Assembly: GCA_029204225.1 (NCBI GenBank)
Contig: CM055105.1
Location: forward strand, 18,891,226-18,955,225
Reading direction: 5' to 3'
DNA from: Diphasiastrum complanatum
Lineage: Eukaryota; Streptophyta; Lycopodiopsida; Lycopodiales; Lycopodiaceae
DNA length: 64,000 nucleotides
Shown: in pieces, positions 30,978 to 41,828 of the stretch
Position numbering within the stretch: the stretch's first letter is position 1
How the letters are laid out: every line of letters begins with the position of its first letter
Made by a program: the position numbers and the translations under genes
The notes under the pieces: model-generated
The model's database searches: none
What the model was told of the DNA's origin: nothing
The model's input: the letters and a program-made list of their open reading frames with translations, nothing else

Positions 30978-32008
30978 TTGCCTCTTTTGTAGAAAAAGTT
31001 ATGTGAATTCTTCCTCAGAGAACGTGATTAGAGGTTGAACAAATCAAACCAATATCAGCATTTTTAATCATGTCTGAATCTGGTCTACATACTAATAGAG
31101 CAGTTCTTATTATGATTAAATTATGCGTGCGGAAATTGAAAATATATGTGCGAGTGTGATAGACAATTAGATAGTCAGATAAACGACTTAACTTTGATCA
31201 AAAAACGAATTTTTATATTTTTGAATCTGAATCAATATACATTTCTTGCTGCCTTGTGGTATCTTTTACAAAGAGTACGTAAGTGCACAAGTGCATAAGT
31301 AAATAAGTCAATCTGAGTCTAAGTCTGAGCTTGAAACTGAGAGTGTGTCTTATTACAATAAGTGCACATGTATTTATATTGTTACAAGATAGGTCCTTTG
31401 GCCTTTGTCCTTCTGTAATAGAATCCATTCATTTTGACGGTTGATATTCATCAACGTTCTGGCTTTTCAGAGTCGAAAGATTCTTGAAAGATTCATGACA
31501 GATTTGCCATAGATTTGCAAAAGATTCTTGTTCGTGACAGTTTCTTGTTCACGACAGATTCTCGAAAGATTCTCTGTTCGTGACAAATTCGTTGTTCTCG
31601 AAAGATTTGCAACAAATTCTCAAAAGATTCTTGAATGATTCTTGTTTGTGAAAGATTCGCGACAATATTTTGTTCGCGACAGTATCTTTGACAGTTTCTG
31701 CTTCACGACAGTCTTCTTGATCTTTTGAGACAAATTCATGAATATTTTGAGTTCACGATAATTTTGAGCTTCGAGCTTTAAGATTGAACAAGAATTGTTC
31801 ACGACAATTGTTTGTTCAAGTTTTGTGTTCAAGCTTCTCAGCTCCGCGAATTGTTCAAGTTCGTGTTTCACGAATTGTTCGAGTTTCGAGTTTCTTAACC
31901 TTTGTCAATTTGAGTACTGTGCACTTTGTTGGTAGAACTGAGACTTGTCTATTGAGGTGTTCTATAGCTCCCTCTCAAAGTGGGCAGTTGGATTATCCCC
32001 AATCTTCT
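30978..32008 (-). repeat. Copia 3' non-coding/LTR region with TTCnnGAA motifs
   Basis: Follows, in minus-strand order, the copia RNase H tail at 32332-32009. It is built of AAAGATTC, TTCGTGAC and ATTCTTG words. Perfect TTCnnGAA boxes lie at 31481-31488, 31628-31635, 31735-31742 and 31867-31874. A TTGAGAGGGAG block at about 31968-31980 matches the equivalent position (35285-35300) of the plus-strand copy. Below about 31450 nothing recognisable is seen; the LTR borders are not clear. Confidence 0.5.
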
Positions 32009-32319
32009 TCATTGCTTCTCGAACAAAGCTTTACTGAGTGGCTTTGTAAATATATCAGCTGTCATTTTCTCTGTAGGTATGAAGACTGTCTTCAGTATCT
32101 TCTTCTCAACTAAGTCCTGAATAACATGATACTTGATAGCTATATGATTTGTTTTCGAATGAAACACAAGATCTTTTGTAAGATAGATAGCTGAAGTGTT
32201 ATCCATTTGTAAGACATAAGGTTTAGAAATAGTTTCATCAAATCCTTCTAACATCTGTTTAATCCATATCAGCTCATTTTCCATCTTAGCTGCTGCTACA
32301 TTGAAGAAAATCGAGGTAT
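32009..32319 (-). pseudogene. Copia RNase H C-terminal tail
   Basis: Minus strand: KMENELIWIKQMLEGF, LQMDNTSAIYLTKDLVFHSKTNHIAIKYH, LVEKKILKTVFIPTEKMTADIFTKPLSKALFEKQ. This matches 35005-35290 of the plus-strand copy. It is joined directly to a primer site and LTR end (32320-32373), so almost the entire internal region (gag to RT) has been deleted from this copy. Confidence 0.88.
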
Positions 32320-32373
32320 GCTCTGATACCACTGAAGAGTGTGAATGAATCAGGATTGCAGTCGATCATCCTA
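32320..32373 (-). repeat. LTR end plus primer site, minus orientation
   Basis: GCTCTGATACCA (32320-32331) is the reverse complement of the tRNA-Met primer site. 32332-32373 is the reverse complement of the last 40-odd bases of the LTR ending at 36376 (CGACTGCAAT-CTGATTCATTC...). The match stops at 32373, where plus-strand copia gag leader begins. Confidence 0.85.
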
Positions 32374-32464
32374 TCATATTCTGAATAGTCAAGAAGCTAG
32401 CAGATCCAAGAGGCCAAGCATTCAAACAAACCACCATCAACAACGGAACAAACTCCAAGAAGCA

Positions 32465-33308
32465 ATGGCTTCAATCAGCAGCATGCAGAGCAAGATCTAC
32501 ACAATACTTGATTCTTCAAGATCTAACTTTCTAGCTTGAAAAGTTAAGACAGCACTGATACTCAAGGGCGAAGGACTATTCCCCTGGGTGGATGGCACAG
32601 AAGAAATGCCTATGACAACAGACAAGGAGCTACACAAATGGAGGGCGAAAAATGACAAGGCAGTAGCCTTGCTATCATCTTCCATTGAAGAATAATCTCA
32701 CACTTGACCTGGCTACACTCTCCAAAGCTAAGGAGATGTGGGATGCATTACTCACCAGATTTCAGACAAAATCAAGAAGTCAAATCATGATGTTGGAAGA
32801 TCAGCTGACAAATTTGCAGTGGGATGGAAAAGACCTCACTTTTTTCGTAAGAAAGATGAAGGATCTATTTTTGTCACTACATAACTCTGGAGCAGAGAAC
32901 ATTGTGTCAGTTGAGAAGCAGCTCACGTACCTGTTGAGCGCCTTACCCAGATCATTCCAGACGACAAGGACCCTGCTCGCGAAAGATCCTACCATGAACC
33001 TCGAAAAGGCGATTGTCGAGATTCGAGAGGAAGTCGAGGCCAGAGAACACCTTGATCACAAGGATGGTTCTGACCAGACCCTCTACAAAAACAGAGAGAA
33101 ATCAAAGAAACAATTTAAGCCTAAGGGGGAGCCGAATCAGAGGCAGGATCGTGATCAGCAAGTAGAGGGAACCAGCAAAGGCAACTGGAAGAGCAAAGAG
33201 AGGTCGAAACAACAAGGTGCAGACAAGAAAACTTGTTTGAGATGCAGAAGAGACGGGCATATAGTAGATACATGCTGGCTCAATTCCAAGATTGAGTGTA
33301 TCCATTAA
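32465..33308 (+). pseudogene. Copia gag with zinc knuckle
   Basis: Begins MASISSMQSKIYTILDSS near 32465, then gag core in another frame: NNLTLDLATLSKAKEMWDALLTRFQTKSRSQIMMLEDQLTNLQWDGKDLTFFVRKMKDLFLSLHNSG, YLLSALPRSFQTTRTLLAKD, basic Lys/Arg/Gln linker, and knuckle CLRCRRDGHIVDTC (CX2CX4HX4C, intact). Open for 207 codons. The frame runs straight into an integrase C-terminal segment at about 33295, because protease and most of integrase are deleted. Confidence 0.9.
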
Positions 33309-33785
33309 CTCGTCATACTACAGAGTCTACATGCCAGACAAGAACACTATGAAAACAGTGAGAGATGTCATCGATGAGAGCAGGACAATGGCCAATGATA
33401 ATCTTGTTATTTACGAAGTTCTGGAGAGACAGTACTATGACCTGCCGCCAACGACACAGGGAGCAGAGGACGAACACAAAAACGAAGATTTTGAGTCGTC
33501 TCTCATTCGAGCGATGAATCTGACGAAGAAAGATTCAAGAGGCAACTTGTTGCCGTAGTTCCTGTAAACCAAAATGGTTTCGGACCAAGCAGAAAAGACA
33601 AGGGCAAAGGCATAGCTATTCCAGGAGGATCTCCCAAAAGGTTGACAAGACCATGAAGAGCGCCAGCAAGATATGTGCCAGGCAGCTTAGCTTTCACATC
33701 AGAAGAGTTCTGCGGATTCAGTGGAGAACCACAGACTTTTGAGAAAGCGATTGACAGTCCAAAGAAGGACAAATAGATCCAAGCC
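33292..33785 (+). pseudogene. Copia integrase C-terminal remnant
   Basis: SINSSYYRVYMPDKNTMKTVRDVIDESRTMANDN, LVIYEVLERQYYDLPP, EDEHKNEDFESS. It aligns with 37700-38000 of the minus-strand copia (HSSYYRVYIPETEKVKVVRDVKFDES). It joins the gag knuckle region without protease, zinc domain or catalytic core. Confidence 0.85.
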
Positions 33786-34997
33786 ATGAACGAAGAGATG
33801 GAGTCTATGAAAAAGAACCAGGTATGGACGTTGGAGCCATTACCACATAAGTGCAATACTGTCAAATGCAAATGGATTCTCAAACTCAAATACGGACCAG
33901 ATGGGAACATCACAAAATACAAGGCAAGATTGGTAGCGAAAGGTTTCTCTCAGAGATATGGTATTGACTACTCTAAAACCTTCTCTCCTGTCATCAAACT
34001 TTTGTTCCTACATCTGTTATTTGTATATGCAGCAGCTTATGACCTCAAGATCCACATTGTGGATGAGAAGACAGCCTTCTTGCATGGCGAACTAGATGAA
34101 GTGGTCTACATGAATCAACCCCCAGGATATGTCTTGAATTCACTTCCTGCCTATGCATGTAGAATGCATAGAAGCATCTATGGTCTGAAACAATCAGTCC
34201 GACAATGGTACAAGAAGAAAGATCAAGCCCTGAAATCATTAGGATTCAAGCCTCTGTTGGCTGATTCTAATGTATATGTCAGAGTTACAGATGGGCAGAT
34301 CATCATAGTGGCTGTGTATGTAGACGACACTCTGATACTTTGCAGGAGTGAGTTGCTAATTGCTAAAGTAAAGGTAGACATCTCGAAACATTTCGAGATA
34401 GTGGATCTGGGAGAAGCCAGGTATTACCTAGGGTTACAAATTGAAAGAGACTATGAGGGAGGTGAGCTATACCTTCACCAGTCCAGATACACCCAGAAAA
34501 TCCTAGAGGACTTTGTGATGCTGAACTGCAAAGGAGTGAATACTCCAATGCTCGCAGGGATGGTGCTGACAAGCGACGACTGTCCAAATACTGAGGAAGA
34601 GAGAGAACAAATGCAGCTCACACCCTACAGGAAGCTGATAGAATCACTGATGTACCTTGCAGACAACACACGTCCTGATATTGCTCATGCAATGTTCAGG
34701 ATGAGCCAATTCTGCACGAATCGAGGCTCGACACATTGGAAGATTGCAAAACGAATTTTGCAATATCTTCAATTAACGAGGGATTATGGCTTGTGTTATT
34801 GTCGTAGTGCATTCAGGATACTTTCCTACAGCAATGCTAGTTGGGCATCTCTCAAGGACGACTATAAAAGCGTCTCAAGAGGATGCACCATCGCATCAGG
34901 AGCAGTAGTTCTATGGGTCAATAAGAAGAAGACCATTGTAGCCCAGTCATCCTGCGAAGCAGAATATGTTGTAGCAGCAAAGATGGCCAAGAAATAA
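33786..34997 (+). pseudogene. Copia reverse transcriptase and RNase H, long open frame
   Basis: A 403-codon open frame, the best preserved pol in the window. RT blocks: NQVWTLEPLP, VKCKWILKLKYGPDGNITKYKARLVAKGFSQ, YSKTFSPVIK, DLKIHIVDEKTAFLHGELDEVVYMNQPPGY, RSIYGLKQSVRQWY, catalytic VYVDDTLIL intact (about 34317-34328), LGEARYYLGLQIERD, LTPYRKLIESLMYLADNTRPDIAHA. RNase H: LSYSNASWASLKDDYKSVSRGC, where the first catalytic Asp (normally YSDADWA) is Asn, then VAQSSCEAEYV. Frame lost at 34997. As the copy lacks protease and integrase core it could not act alone. Confidence 0.93.
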
Positions 34998-35353
34998 TCT
35001 GGCTAAGGCAGTTCCTGGACAAATTGGGCAAAACAAGGAATGAGCCCCTGATCTTGCAGATGGACAACACCTCTGCAATACACCTGACAAAAGATCCTGT
35101 GTTCCATTCCAGAACGAAGCACATTGCGAGCAAGTACCACTTGATCAGGGATCTAATTGAAAAGAAGATACTACAAACCACCTTCATCGGAACAAAAGAG
35201 ATAGTTGCTAACATCTTCACTAAAGCCCTGGACAAAGGACTCTTTGAGAGACAAAGGAGCAGTCTCAGGATCGTAAAACTATCATGCTTTGAGAGGGAGC
35301 TGAAGAAACAAAATGTTTCTAACTACAAAGCCTTGCTAGCTTTCAACCCTTAG
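34998..35353 (+). pseudogene. Copia RNase H C-terminal tail
   Basis: IWLRQFLDKLGKTRNEPLILQMDNTSAIHLTKDPVFHSRTKHIASKYHLIRDLIEKKILQTTFIGTKEI-ANIFTKALDKGLFERQ, one frame off the preceding ORF. The end of the copia polyprotein. Confidence 0.9.
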
Positions 35354-35355
35354 CC

Positions 35356-36376
35356 TGACGAAGATGTTCGCGAACACGAAAGTCAGGAGACACAAAGCAC
35401 AAAAAGTTTTGCGAATACGAAAGTCAAAGGAAACGAAGTCAAACAGTTCACGAACACAAAAGTCAAACCAGACAAAGACGGCCGGTTCGTGAACATGAAA
35501 GATTCACGAACGAGAATCTTTTGTGGTCTGGCACGATAATCTTTTGCGGTCCAGTACGAGAGAAGGCAAACAACCAAAATGAAACCAACGATGGACACGA
35601 AACCTTATCTTGCCCTCCACACTCCAAAGAGTACCAGCGAGATCATGCAACTACCCATAAGTACAGTTATCAAGTACCCATAAGTATAGTTATCTGATCT
35701 GATGGCATGACGTTAGCAGATACATTTTGGGTCGGGGCTAATCTGCCACTCTTGTAATTCCTTGATTAGTTGTAGATGCTTAATCACTCTAATCTTAGAT
35801 TTACACAGAACGACTATACTTACTAGATGATACTTGACATATAGATCAACAGAGAGCACACATACAATGTAATGTAGTAGTCTGATGATAGTCAGCAATC
35901 AAGACGAAAATATAGACAACAAGTCCATCTACATGCAAGACAAGCTCTATGTCTAGGATCTGTAGATCCAACTGTCCGCTAGTAAAGTGAGACGATTTCT
36001 CGTGAGAGAACTGTGTTTCTCCAACGCCAACGCACTGTGTGGATTTGCATGCAGCGCTTGAAGAAATCAATAAAAGATGAATATAGATGATTTTCTTGTT
36101 GTGTCTGATCTCGAATGGAAATGCGTTTGTTGTTTATTCGTGTGTCTAAGTTTCCTTGTTCATTTGAATTTCGCACCTTGGTTGAAACTATGTTGAATGC
36201 TGCATTAATTTTATAAACGTAGATCAACAGTGCATGACTACACTCTAGAGGACTATAGGAGTGATTCAGTCGGTAGTGTCCAACGATCGCATCTGAACTC
36301 TATCCAAGGGCAAGAGAGTCGTGGTTCCTTTGCGAAAGCTTCACGACTGCAATTCTGATTCATTCACACTCTTCAG
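35356..36376 (+). repeat. Copia LTR (plus), with TTCnnGAA boxes in its 5' part
   Basis: Runs from just past the RNase H tail (possible start TGACGAAGATG at 35356; TGACGTTAGCAG at 35708 is an alternative) to ACTCTTCAG at 36376, before a primer site. Perfect TTCnnGAA boxes at 35367-35374, 35447-35454, 35486-35493 and 35503-35510. The R/U5 part (35900-36376) matches the LTR remnant at 1-432. Because it follows one copia body and is itself followed by a primer site, it is both 3' LTR of one copy and 5' LTR of another, or the two were joined by recombination. Confidence 0.7.
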
Positions 36377-36419
36377 TGGTATCAGAGCATACCTCGATTT
36401 TCTTCAGTGGTATTAGAGC
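36377..36419 (+). promoter_or_regulatory. Duplicated tRNA-Met primer-binding site
   Basis: TGGTATCAGAGC at 36377-36388 and TGGTATTAGAGC at 36408-36419, each preceded by CTTCAG and followed by AT. The repeat unit is about 31 bp. Confidence 0.8.
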
Positions 36420-36499
36420 ATATCACACGATTCTTTTCATACATATTCGACCTCACAGGAAGATTGAGCTACTGTTGTTTGCTTCTTGCTTATCCAAAG

Positions 36500-37640
36500 T
36501 ATGGCTGCGCCAGATGCTAGTGTACAACCTTCTGAAATGCTTTTGCTATCATTCTTCATGGATGCCCAGCTTGCGTCACTATATGATTCGATGCAAAATT
36601 CAGCTTCCTTCAAATAACATAGTCCATATTCTTTTGATTCCTGGAGATATTGCAGTACTCTATTTTCTTACTTCCAATGTAACGATCCTAGGTTTTGTTT
36701 AAATTGGCTCAGCCTGTATACTATGAATGCTATATCAGGTCTGGTGTTGTCTGCAAGATACAATAATGATCCAATCAGCCTGCGATAGGGTGTTTTGGCC
36801 ATTCGCTTTTTCGAGAGTCTGCAGACAATCTACCTTGCTCAGTATTGTTCCAGGTATCATGGGAGTATGCACGCCTTTGCATTCGAGCATGTTGAAATCT
36901 TCAATTATTTTCAGAGTATAATTTTGTTGGTGAAGATACAACTTACCACCTTCAAAGTCTCTTTCGATCTGCAAACCTAGATAGATTATTGTTTCTCCTA
37001 GGTCAGTGATCTCGAATATTCCAAAAATGTCTCTTTTGATATCTGAAATTAATTTATTTTTTCTTGAGAAAATTAGAGTATCGTCAACATAAACAGCTAG
37101 AATGATAATTTCATCTTTGACATGTTTGATAGAGACATTCGATTCGGGGAATAAATGTTTGGAAGCCTAAATAACGTAGTGCTTTGTCCTTCTTTCTATA
37201 CCATTGTCTCACTGCCTGTTTCAGACCATAGATACTTTTATTCATGTGACATCCGTATTCTGGATATTCCTGGCTTACAAAGCCAAGTGGTTGATCCATG
37301 AATAAGTCCTCCTCTAATTCTGCATGCAAGAAGGCATTTTTCTCATCCACAATATGGATTTTGAGATCATGAGCCACTGCATAAGTGAATAACAAGCGAA
37401 TTGATGTGTGTTTGACTACTGGTGAGAATGTATCAATGTAGTCAATCCCATATTTATGTGAAAAACCTTTCGCCACCAGCCTTGCTTTGTATCTGATGTC
37501 TTCTCCATCAGGGCCTGTTTTGATCTTGTAGATCCACTTGCATTTGACTGGTTTCCTTCCATCAGGTACAAGTGCAAGTGTCCATACATTGTTCTTATAC
37601 ATGGATGACATTCCGTCCTCCATTGCTTGAATCCAACGAT
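36500..37640 (-). pseudogene. Copia reverse transcriptase (minus element)
   Basis: Minus strand: NNVWTLALVPDGRKPVKCKWIYKIKTGPDGEDIRYKARLVAKGFSH, YGIDYIDTFSPVVKHTSIRLLFTYAVAHDLKIHIVDEKNAFLHAELEEDLFMDQPLGF, KSIYGLKQAVRQWYRKKD, then ILAVYVDDTLIFS near 37100-37085 and MQIERDFEGGKLYLHQQNYT. It ends about 36500, without RNase H, next to the plus-strand LTR leader. Same family as the plus-strand RT at 33.8-35.0 kb. Confidence 0.92.
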
Positions 37641-38923
37641 CTTTATCTGGTATTTCAAGTCTTTCAGGTTCTCAAAATTGAACTCCCTTTGAATCACTAC
37701 TGTGTCCGGATGGTAATTCATGTTCATCATCTGCTTGCTTTACTTCTGTAGATGGTAACTCATAATAACTCTTGAGAATCTCATAGCCGACTAAGTCACT
37801 GTCTGCTATGTACTTTGACTCATCGAATTTTACATCTCGTACAACTTTTACTTTTTCAGTTTCGGGTATGTAAACTCGATAATACGAAGAATGCAACTCG
37901 AATCCTACCAGAAAATCTTGTTCTATTTTTTCATCAAGTTTCTTCCTCAATTTGTCTAGTATGTGCATATAAACTGCACACCCAAATGTCCAAACATGAG
38001 CCAGATTTGGCTTTGACTTCCACCATACTTCATGAGAAGTTTTATCCGGCATTCTTGATTTCAGAATTTGATTCTGAAGATAGAGTTTGACGTAGCTACT
38101 GCTTCTGCCCATAACTCTTTTGGTGCTTTTGCATGAGCCATCATACACCTGGCAGCTTCCATAAGTGTATGAATTCTTCGTTCAGCTATTCCATTGTGCT
38201 GAGGTGTGTATGATGCTATCTTTGTATGCATAATACCTCGATCAGTACAAAAAGCTTTGAATTCATTGGAAATGTACTCACCTCCACGATCTGTGCAAAT
38301 TTGCTTCAACTTGATGTCTGTCTGCTTCTCAACCCAATTTGTATGCTCAATGAATTTCTTGAAAGCTTCTAATTTTGTACGAATAAAGTATACTACAGCA
38401 AACTTGCTGAAGTCATCAATAAACGTTATAAAGTATTTTGCATCACCCAATGACAACACTCCGAATGGTCCACAAATATCTAAATGCACAATTTTTAGTA
38501 CCTTGGTTGCTTTATAAGAATCTTTACTGAAAGGTGTTCGAGACATTTTGCCTTTAAGATAGGATTCGTAGGTAGTTCAAATATCTCGACTTTTGATTTC
38601 GACTCCTTCAATTCTCTGACTTTGTTGGCTTGGTATAGGGCTTCCATGTTCATGTGACATAGCCTCTTGTGCCACAATATATCTGTTGATTCCTGAGTTT
38701 GATTAGCTTGCTCAACTCTAATTCAGATGCTCAAGTGATACAAATTACCATTTCTATTGCCTTTGGCAACCAGATTATCAGAATCTTCATCGAACAATTT
38801 GCAAGAGTTCCTTGTGAAGGTTACTGACATTCTTGTGTCAACTATCTTAGCTACAGATAGAAGGTCTTTATCAATAGTAGGAACATAGATAACTTGCTCC
38901 AGTTTCTTTTCACCATGATTCAT
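37640..38923 (-). pseudogene. Copia protease end, integrase (minus element)
   Basis: Minus strand, N to C: KLEQVIYVPTIDKDLLSVAKIVDTRMSVTF (protease tail), LWHKRLCHMNMEAL (zinc domain), VLKIVHLDICGPFGVLSLGDAKYFITFIDDFSKFAVVYF, ICTDRGGEYISNEFKAFC, TPQHNGIAERRIHTLMEAARCMMAHAKAPKELWAEA (D, D and E all visible in the core), then SHEVWWKSKPNLAHVWTFGCAVYMHI and SSYYRVYIPETEKVKVVRDV. Several frameshifts. At about 38925 the sequence switches to a gypsy gag. Confidence 0.92.
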
Positions 38924-38925
38924 GT

Positions 38926-39972
38926 CTAGCCATAGTACACCTGATATCTCCTCTTTTTGGCATGGAGATTTGGATAGACTCCAGATGTTGTTGGTATATC
39001 AGTTAGTGGTATAGAATCAGTAGGTACTAGATCTGCTACAGATTCTTTCTGCTTCATTGCTCCGGTAACCACCATCAAGGGTATACTTGGTTCAGGTTGA
39101 ACTGTTGATCTTTGCTTGATTGTTATCAAATTTATAGGAGCTGTAGCCGATGGCGGTTTCGGTCTTGTTGGACACTCCTTGTAGCAATGCCCATAACCAC
39201 AGTCATGACAAAATGGTACAAATTTGTCTTTGTTTGAACATTCTACAACTCTGTGATCTTCTCCACATGCAAAGTATCCAAGTGGCGCTCTGGTCCAATT
39301 TCTAAATGCTTATTGTTGTGCAGCAGCATAAACAGCATAATGTTCTGAAGGACCGCTCTCATGATCAAACTATAGTTCCCTTGCTCATTACCTCTGCAAG
39401 GTTATGGTTCCATCAAATTAGCAAGAGGAGCTGGTTGTGTTGGTGGGGCTGGTAAAGCTAGTCTCTCCGGATACCCAAGAGTAGATTGACGAGGTTTGGC
39501 TATAGGATCCTTTCTGTAAAAGGGTTCTCAATATCCCATTTGGGCATATCGTCGCTGGATAATCTGAGGACTAAAGTGACAATAAGCAGTCTCATGATCA
39601 GTTGAATTGCACAGATGGCAAATATTGGTTGCTATTTGTTTTTTCAATTGTCGATATTTGTTTGTTGTGTGATTGCCCCTACAAATGGAACACTAGACAT
39701 TTTTCTTGGTAGGAAAAGTCTTAGCAAGCTTCTCAGGTTTCTTGTTCGCTTTTCCGTGGAAATCTTCCATGGCTTTGATCTTTTTATCAAATTGCGACTG
39801 CAATTTTTTCATTTGTATCTACTGGTTCTTTCCAAGTTTCTCGAAATCGTTGGGCATCATCTCTGCAGTAGCGCTGATGTTCGTTGATGCGATAGTGGTG
39901 GATGTCGTAGTGGTCTGCCCTGCTGTATCAGGCAACATACCAATATTCGGCTCGTCATCTGAATCTTCATCC
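38926..39972 (-). pseudogene. Gypsy gag, C-terminal half with zinc knuckles
   Basis: Minus strand: acidic DEDSDDEPNIGMLPD, Thr/Ser-rich linker, helical NDFEKLGKNQ...KKLQSQFDKKIKAMEDFHG, then three Cys-rich units: CSICRGNHTTNKY (last Cys lost), CHLCNSTDHETAYC and CHDCGYGHCYKEC, then TEPSIPLMVVTGAMKQKE. The first and last have the CX2CX3HX4C spacing seen in the large gypsy element's gag. Stops and frameshifts occur. The left end of a copia LTR is inserted at 39973. Confidence 0.7.
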
Positions 39973-40807
39973 TGTGAAGATCTATAAAATAGGACCAAGA
40001 ATGGATCCTAAAATGATCCACAAGAGGTATTGGATGTTAGATGCAATTGACCTATCAATCTACACAGTATTTAGATCAATCTAAATCAATTCTAGGCATG
40101 AAAATCTAACAAGAACAATCATTAATGAAGGTAAATGTACTTTTTGGTTTCACACATGTGAAAACCTATCAGAGTACAAACTCCAACCTGAAAACAAGTT
40201 ACACTATGATAGAAACTCAAATCATTCAAAACAAATGAAGACAAATGGAGAGATTGACACAAAATTGCTTCCAAAATCAAAATTGATGTTTCATATTGAT
40301 TATGGCCAAATATGCCTCTATATATACATTTCTTGGAGCTCGAGGTACTAATCATGCATCAAAGCTCACATGTGTGAGGATGCTTTGTCATATGATGAAT
40401 CGTCATGCAAAATTGACACTTGGATCAAACTTTCTATTTTGAGCACTTTTGGTCCATTTTCCTACTATATGGAGATCTACTAATAAACCTTCTAGAAGTC
40501 AAAACTCGCCTACTTCAGCTTATTCCACACGTGTGAGAAGACCTCTACACATGGGATGTGACACCTAATCTAATTATGTGGCTCATGCAATCAATATATT
40601 GATGCCATGTGTCATATGACTAGAAAACTAGATTTTGGCCTTTTTTTTAGCCACTAGAACTTGAATTAAATCATATGTACAACCTATATGATTATGGTAC
40701 ATGACAAGTACACTAGTTCCACACATGGGAACAGGCTCCACACATGTGTAATCATCCTACATACATAGATTTGGCCTTGAGCAAGCATAATTTTTGCATC
40801 TTTCACA
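39973..40807 (-). repeat. 3' LTR of RT-less copia element
   Basis: 835 bp; plus-strand ends TGTGAAGATC...TTTCACA. It matches 43635-44375. It holds three 10-bp G-box palindromes in aligned positions: CACACATGTG (40151-40160), CACATGTGTG (40367-40376) and CACACGTGTG (40526-40535). Confidence 0.92.
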
Positions 40808-40819
40808 CTCCTCAAAAAT

Positions 40820-41089
40820 CTAGCTTGGTAAATCTAGCATAGATCTATCTATAACTCCAAGAGCCAATCTTAATTTTACAAATGGATCTTTAGACAATGC
40901 CTTGGTGAGTATATCAGCAATGCAATCTGATGATGAAACATGAATAAGCTTGATCTCCTTTGCTTGCACTTTCTCCCTCACGAAATGATGTGAAATCTCA
41001 ATGTGCTTTGTTCGAGCATGGAAGATTGGATTGTTTGCAAGTTGTTGAGCTGCTTGATTGTCACTTCTATAGGCATGCAGTGTCTTCAT
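40820..41089 (-). pseudogene. Copia RNase H tail (RT-less element)
   Basis: SDNQAAQQLANNPIFHARTKHIEISHHFVREKVQAKEIKLIHVSSSDCIADILTKALSKDPFVKLRLALGV: the standard C-terminal copia RNase H region, open and well preserved. It follows a deletion joint with the integrase. Confidence 0.92.
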
Positions 41090-41828
41090 CCTTGATCACA
41101 TGAAGCTCCTCCAAAAGCTTTTTAAGCCAAGCACATAAAATAGCTTTTCCCCAGAACGAAATAGGAAGTGATGCATCTAATCTCAAAGCTTTAGCACACT
41201 CACATAGTGTCCTATTCTTTCTCTCAGCTACTCCATTTTGTTGTGGAGTATATGTGCAAGTAAACTCTCTCCTAATGCCATTAGTTTCACAAAACTCTTT
41301 CATACTATTGGAGATGTACTCCCCTCCATTATCACTTCTTAATACTTTCAAGCAAGTATTAAGTTGCTTTTCCACAAGAGTTTTAAACTTTACAAAGGAC
41401 TCAAAAACTTCACTTTTCTTAGACAAGAGATAAACCCAAGAGTATCTTGATCTATCATCAATAAAAGTGACATACATAAGAGCTCCACCATTAGATTCAT
41501 GTGAAAATGAATGAACATTTGAGTGTATAAGGTCAAGAGGAGAGTTAGATCTTGTCAAGGATCTCTTGAAAGGTAGCTTATGAGATTTGGAGAGTCCACA
41601 AGCTTCACAAAGCTTGCCACACTTGGATATGGTTTTGGGAAGTCCACTTGCTAGCTCTTTTGTCACCATGGTCTCCATAGCTTTGTAGTTAGGATGGCCT
41701 AACCTTTTGTGCCATAGTTCCACTTGAGTGAGCTCCTCCCTTGCCATGTTCACACTTCCAACCTTCACATTAGCATCCGATTTGAATAAGCTCCCCTTGC
41801 TTGAAACCATTAGCAACACATTTTTCAT
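41067..41828 (-). pseudogene. Copia integrase (RT-less element)
   Basis: 253 open codons on the minus strand. Zinc domain LWHKRLGHPNYKAM...CEACGLSKSHKLPF (HHCC complete). In the core, LDLIHSNVHSFS carries Asn where the first catalytic Asp (HSDV) belongs; the second Asp (LRSDNGGEY) and Glu (QQNGVAERKNRTL) are intact. After ISFWGKAILCAW the frame crosses into unrelated residues at the RT deletion. Would be catalytically dead. Confidence 0.92.
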
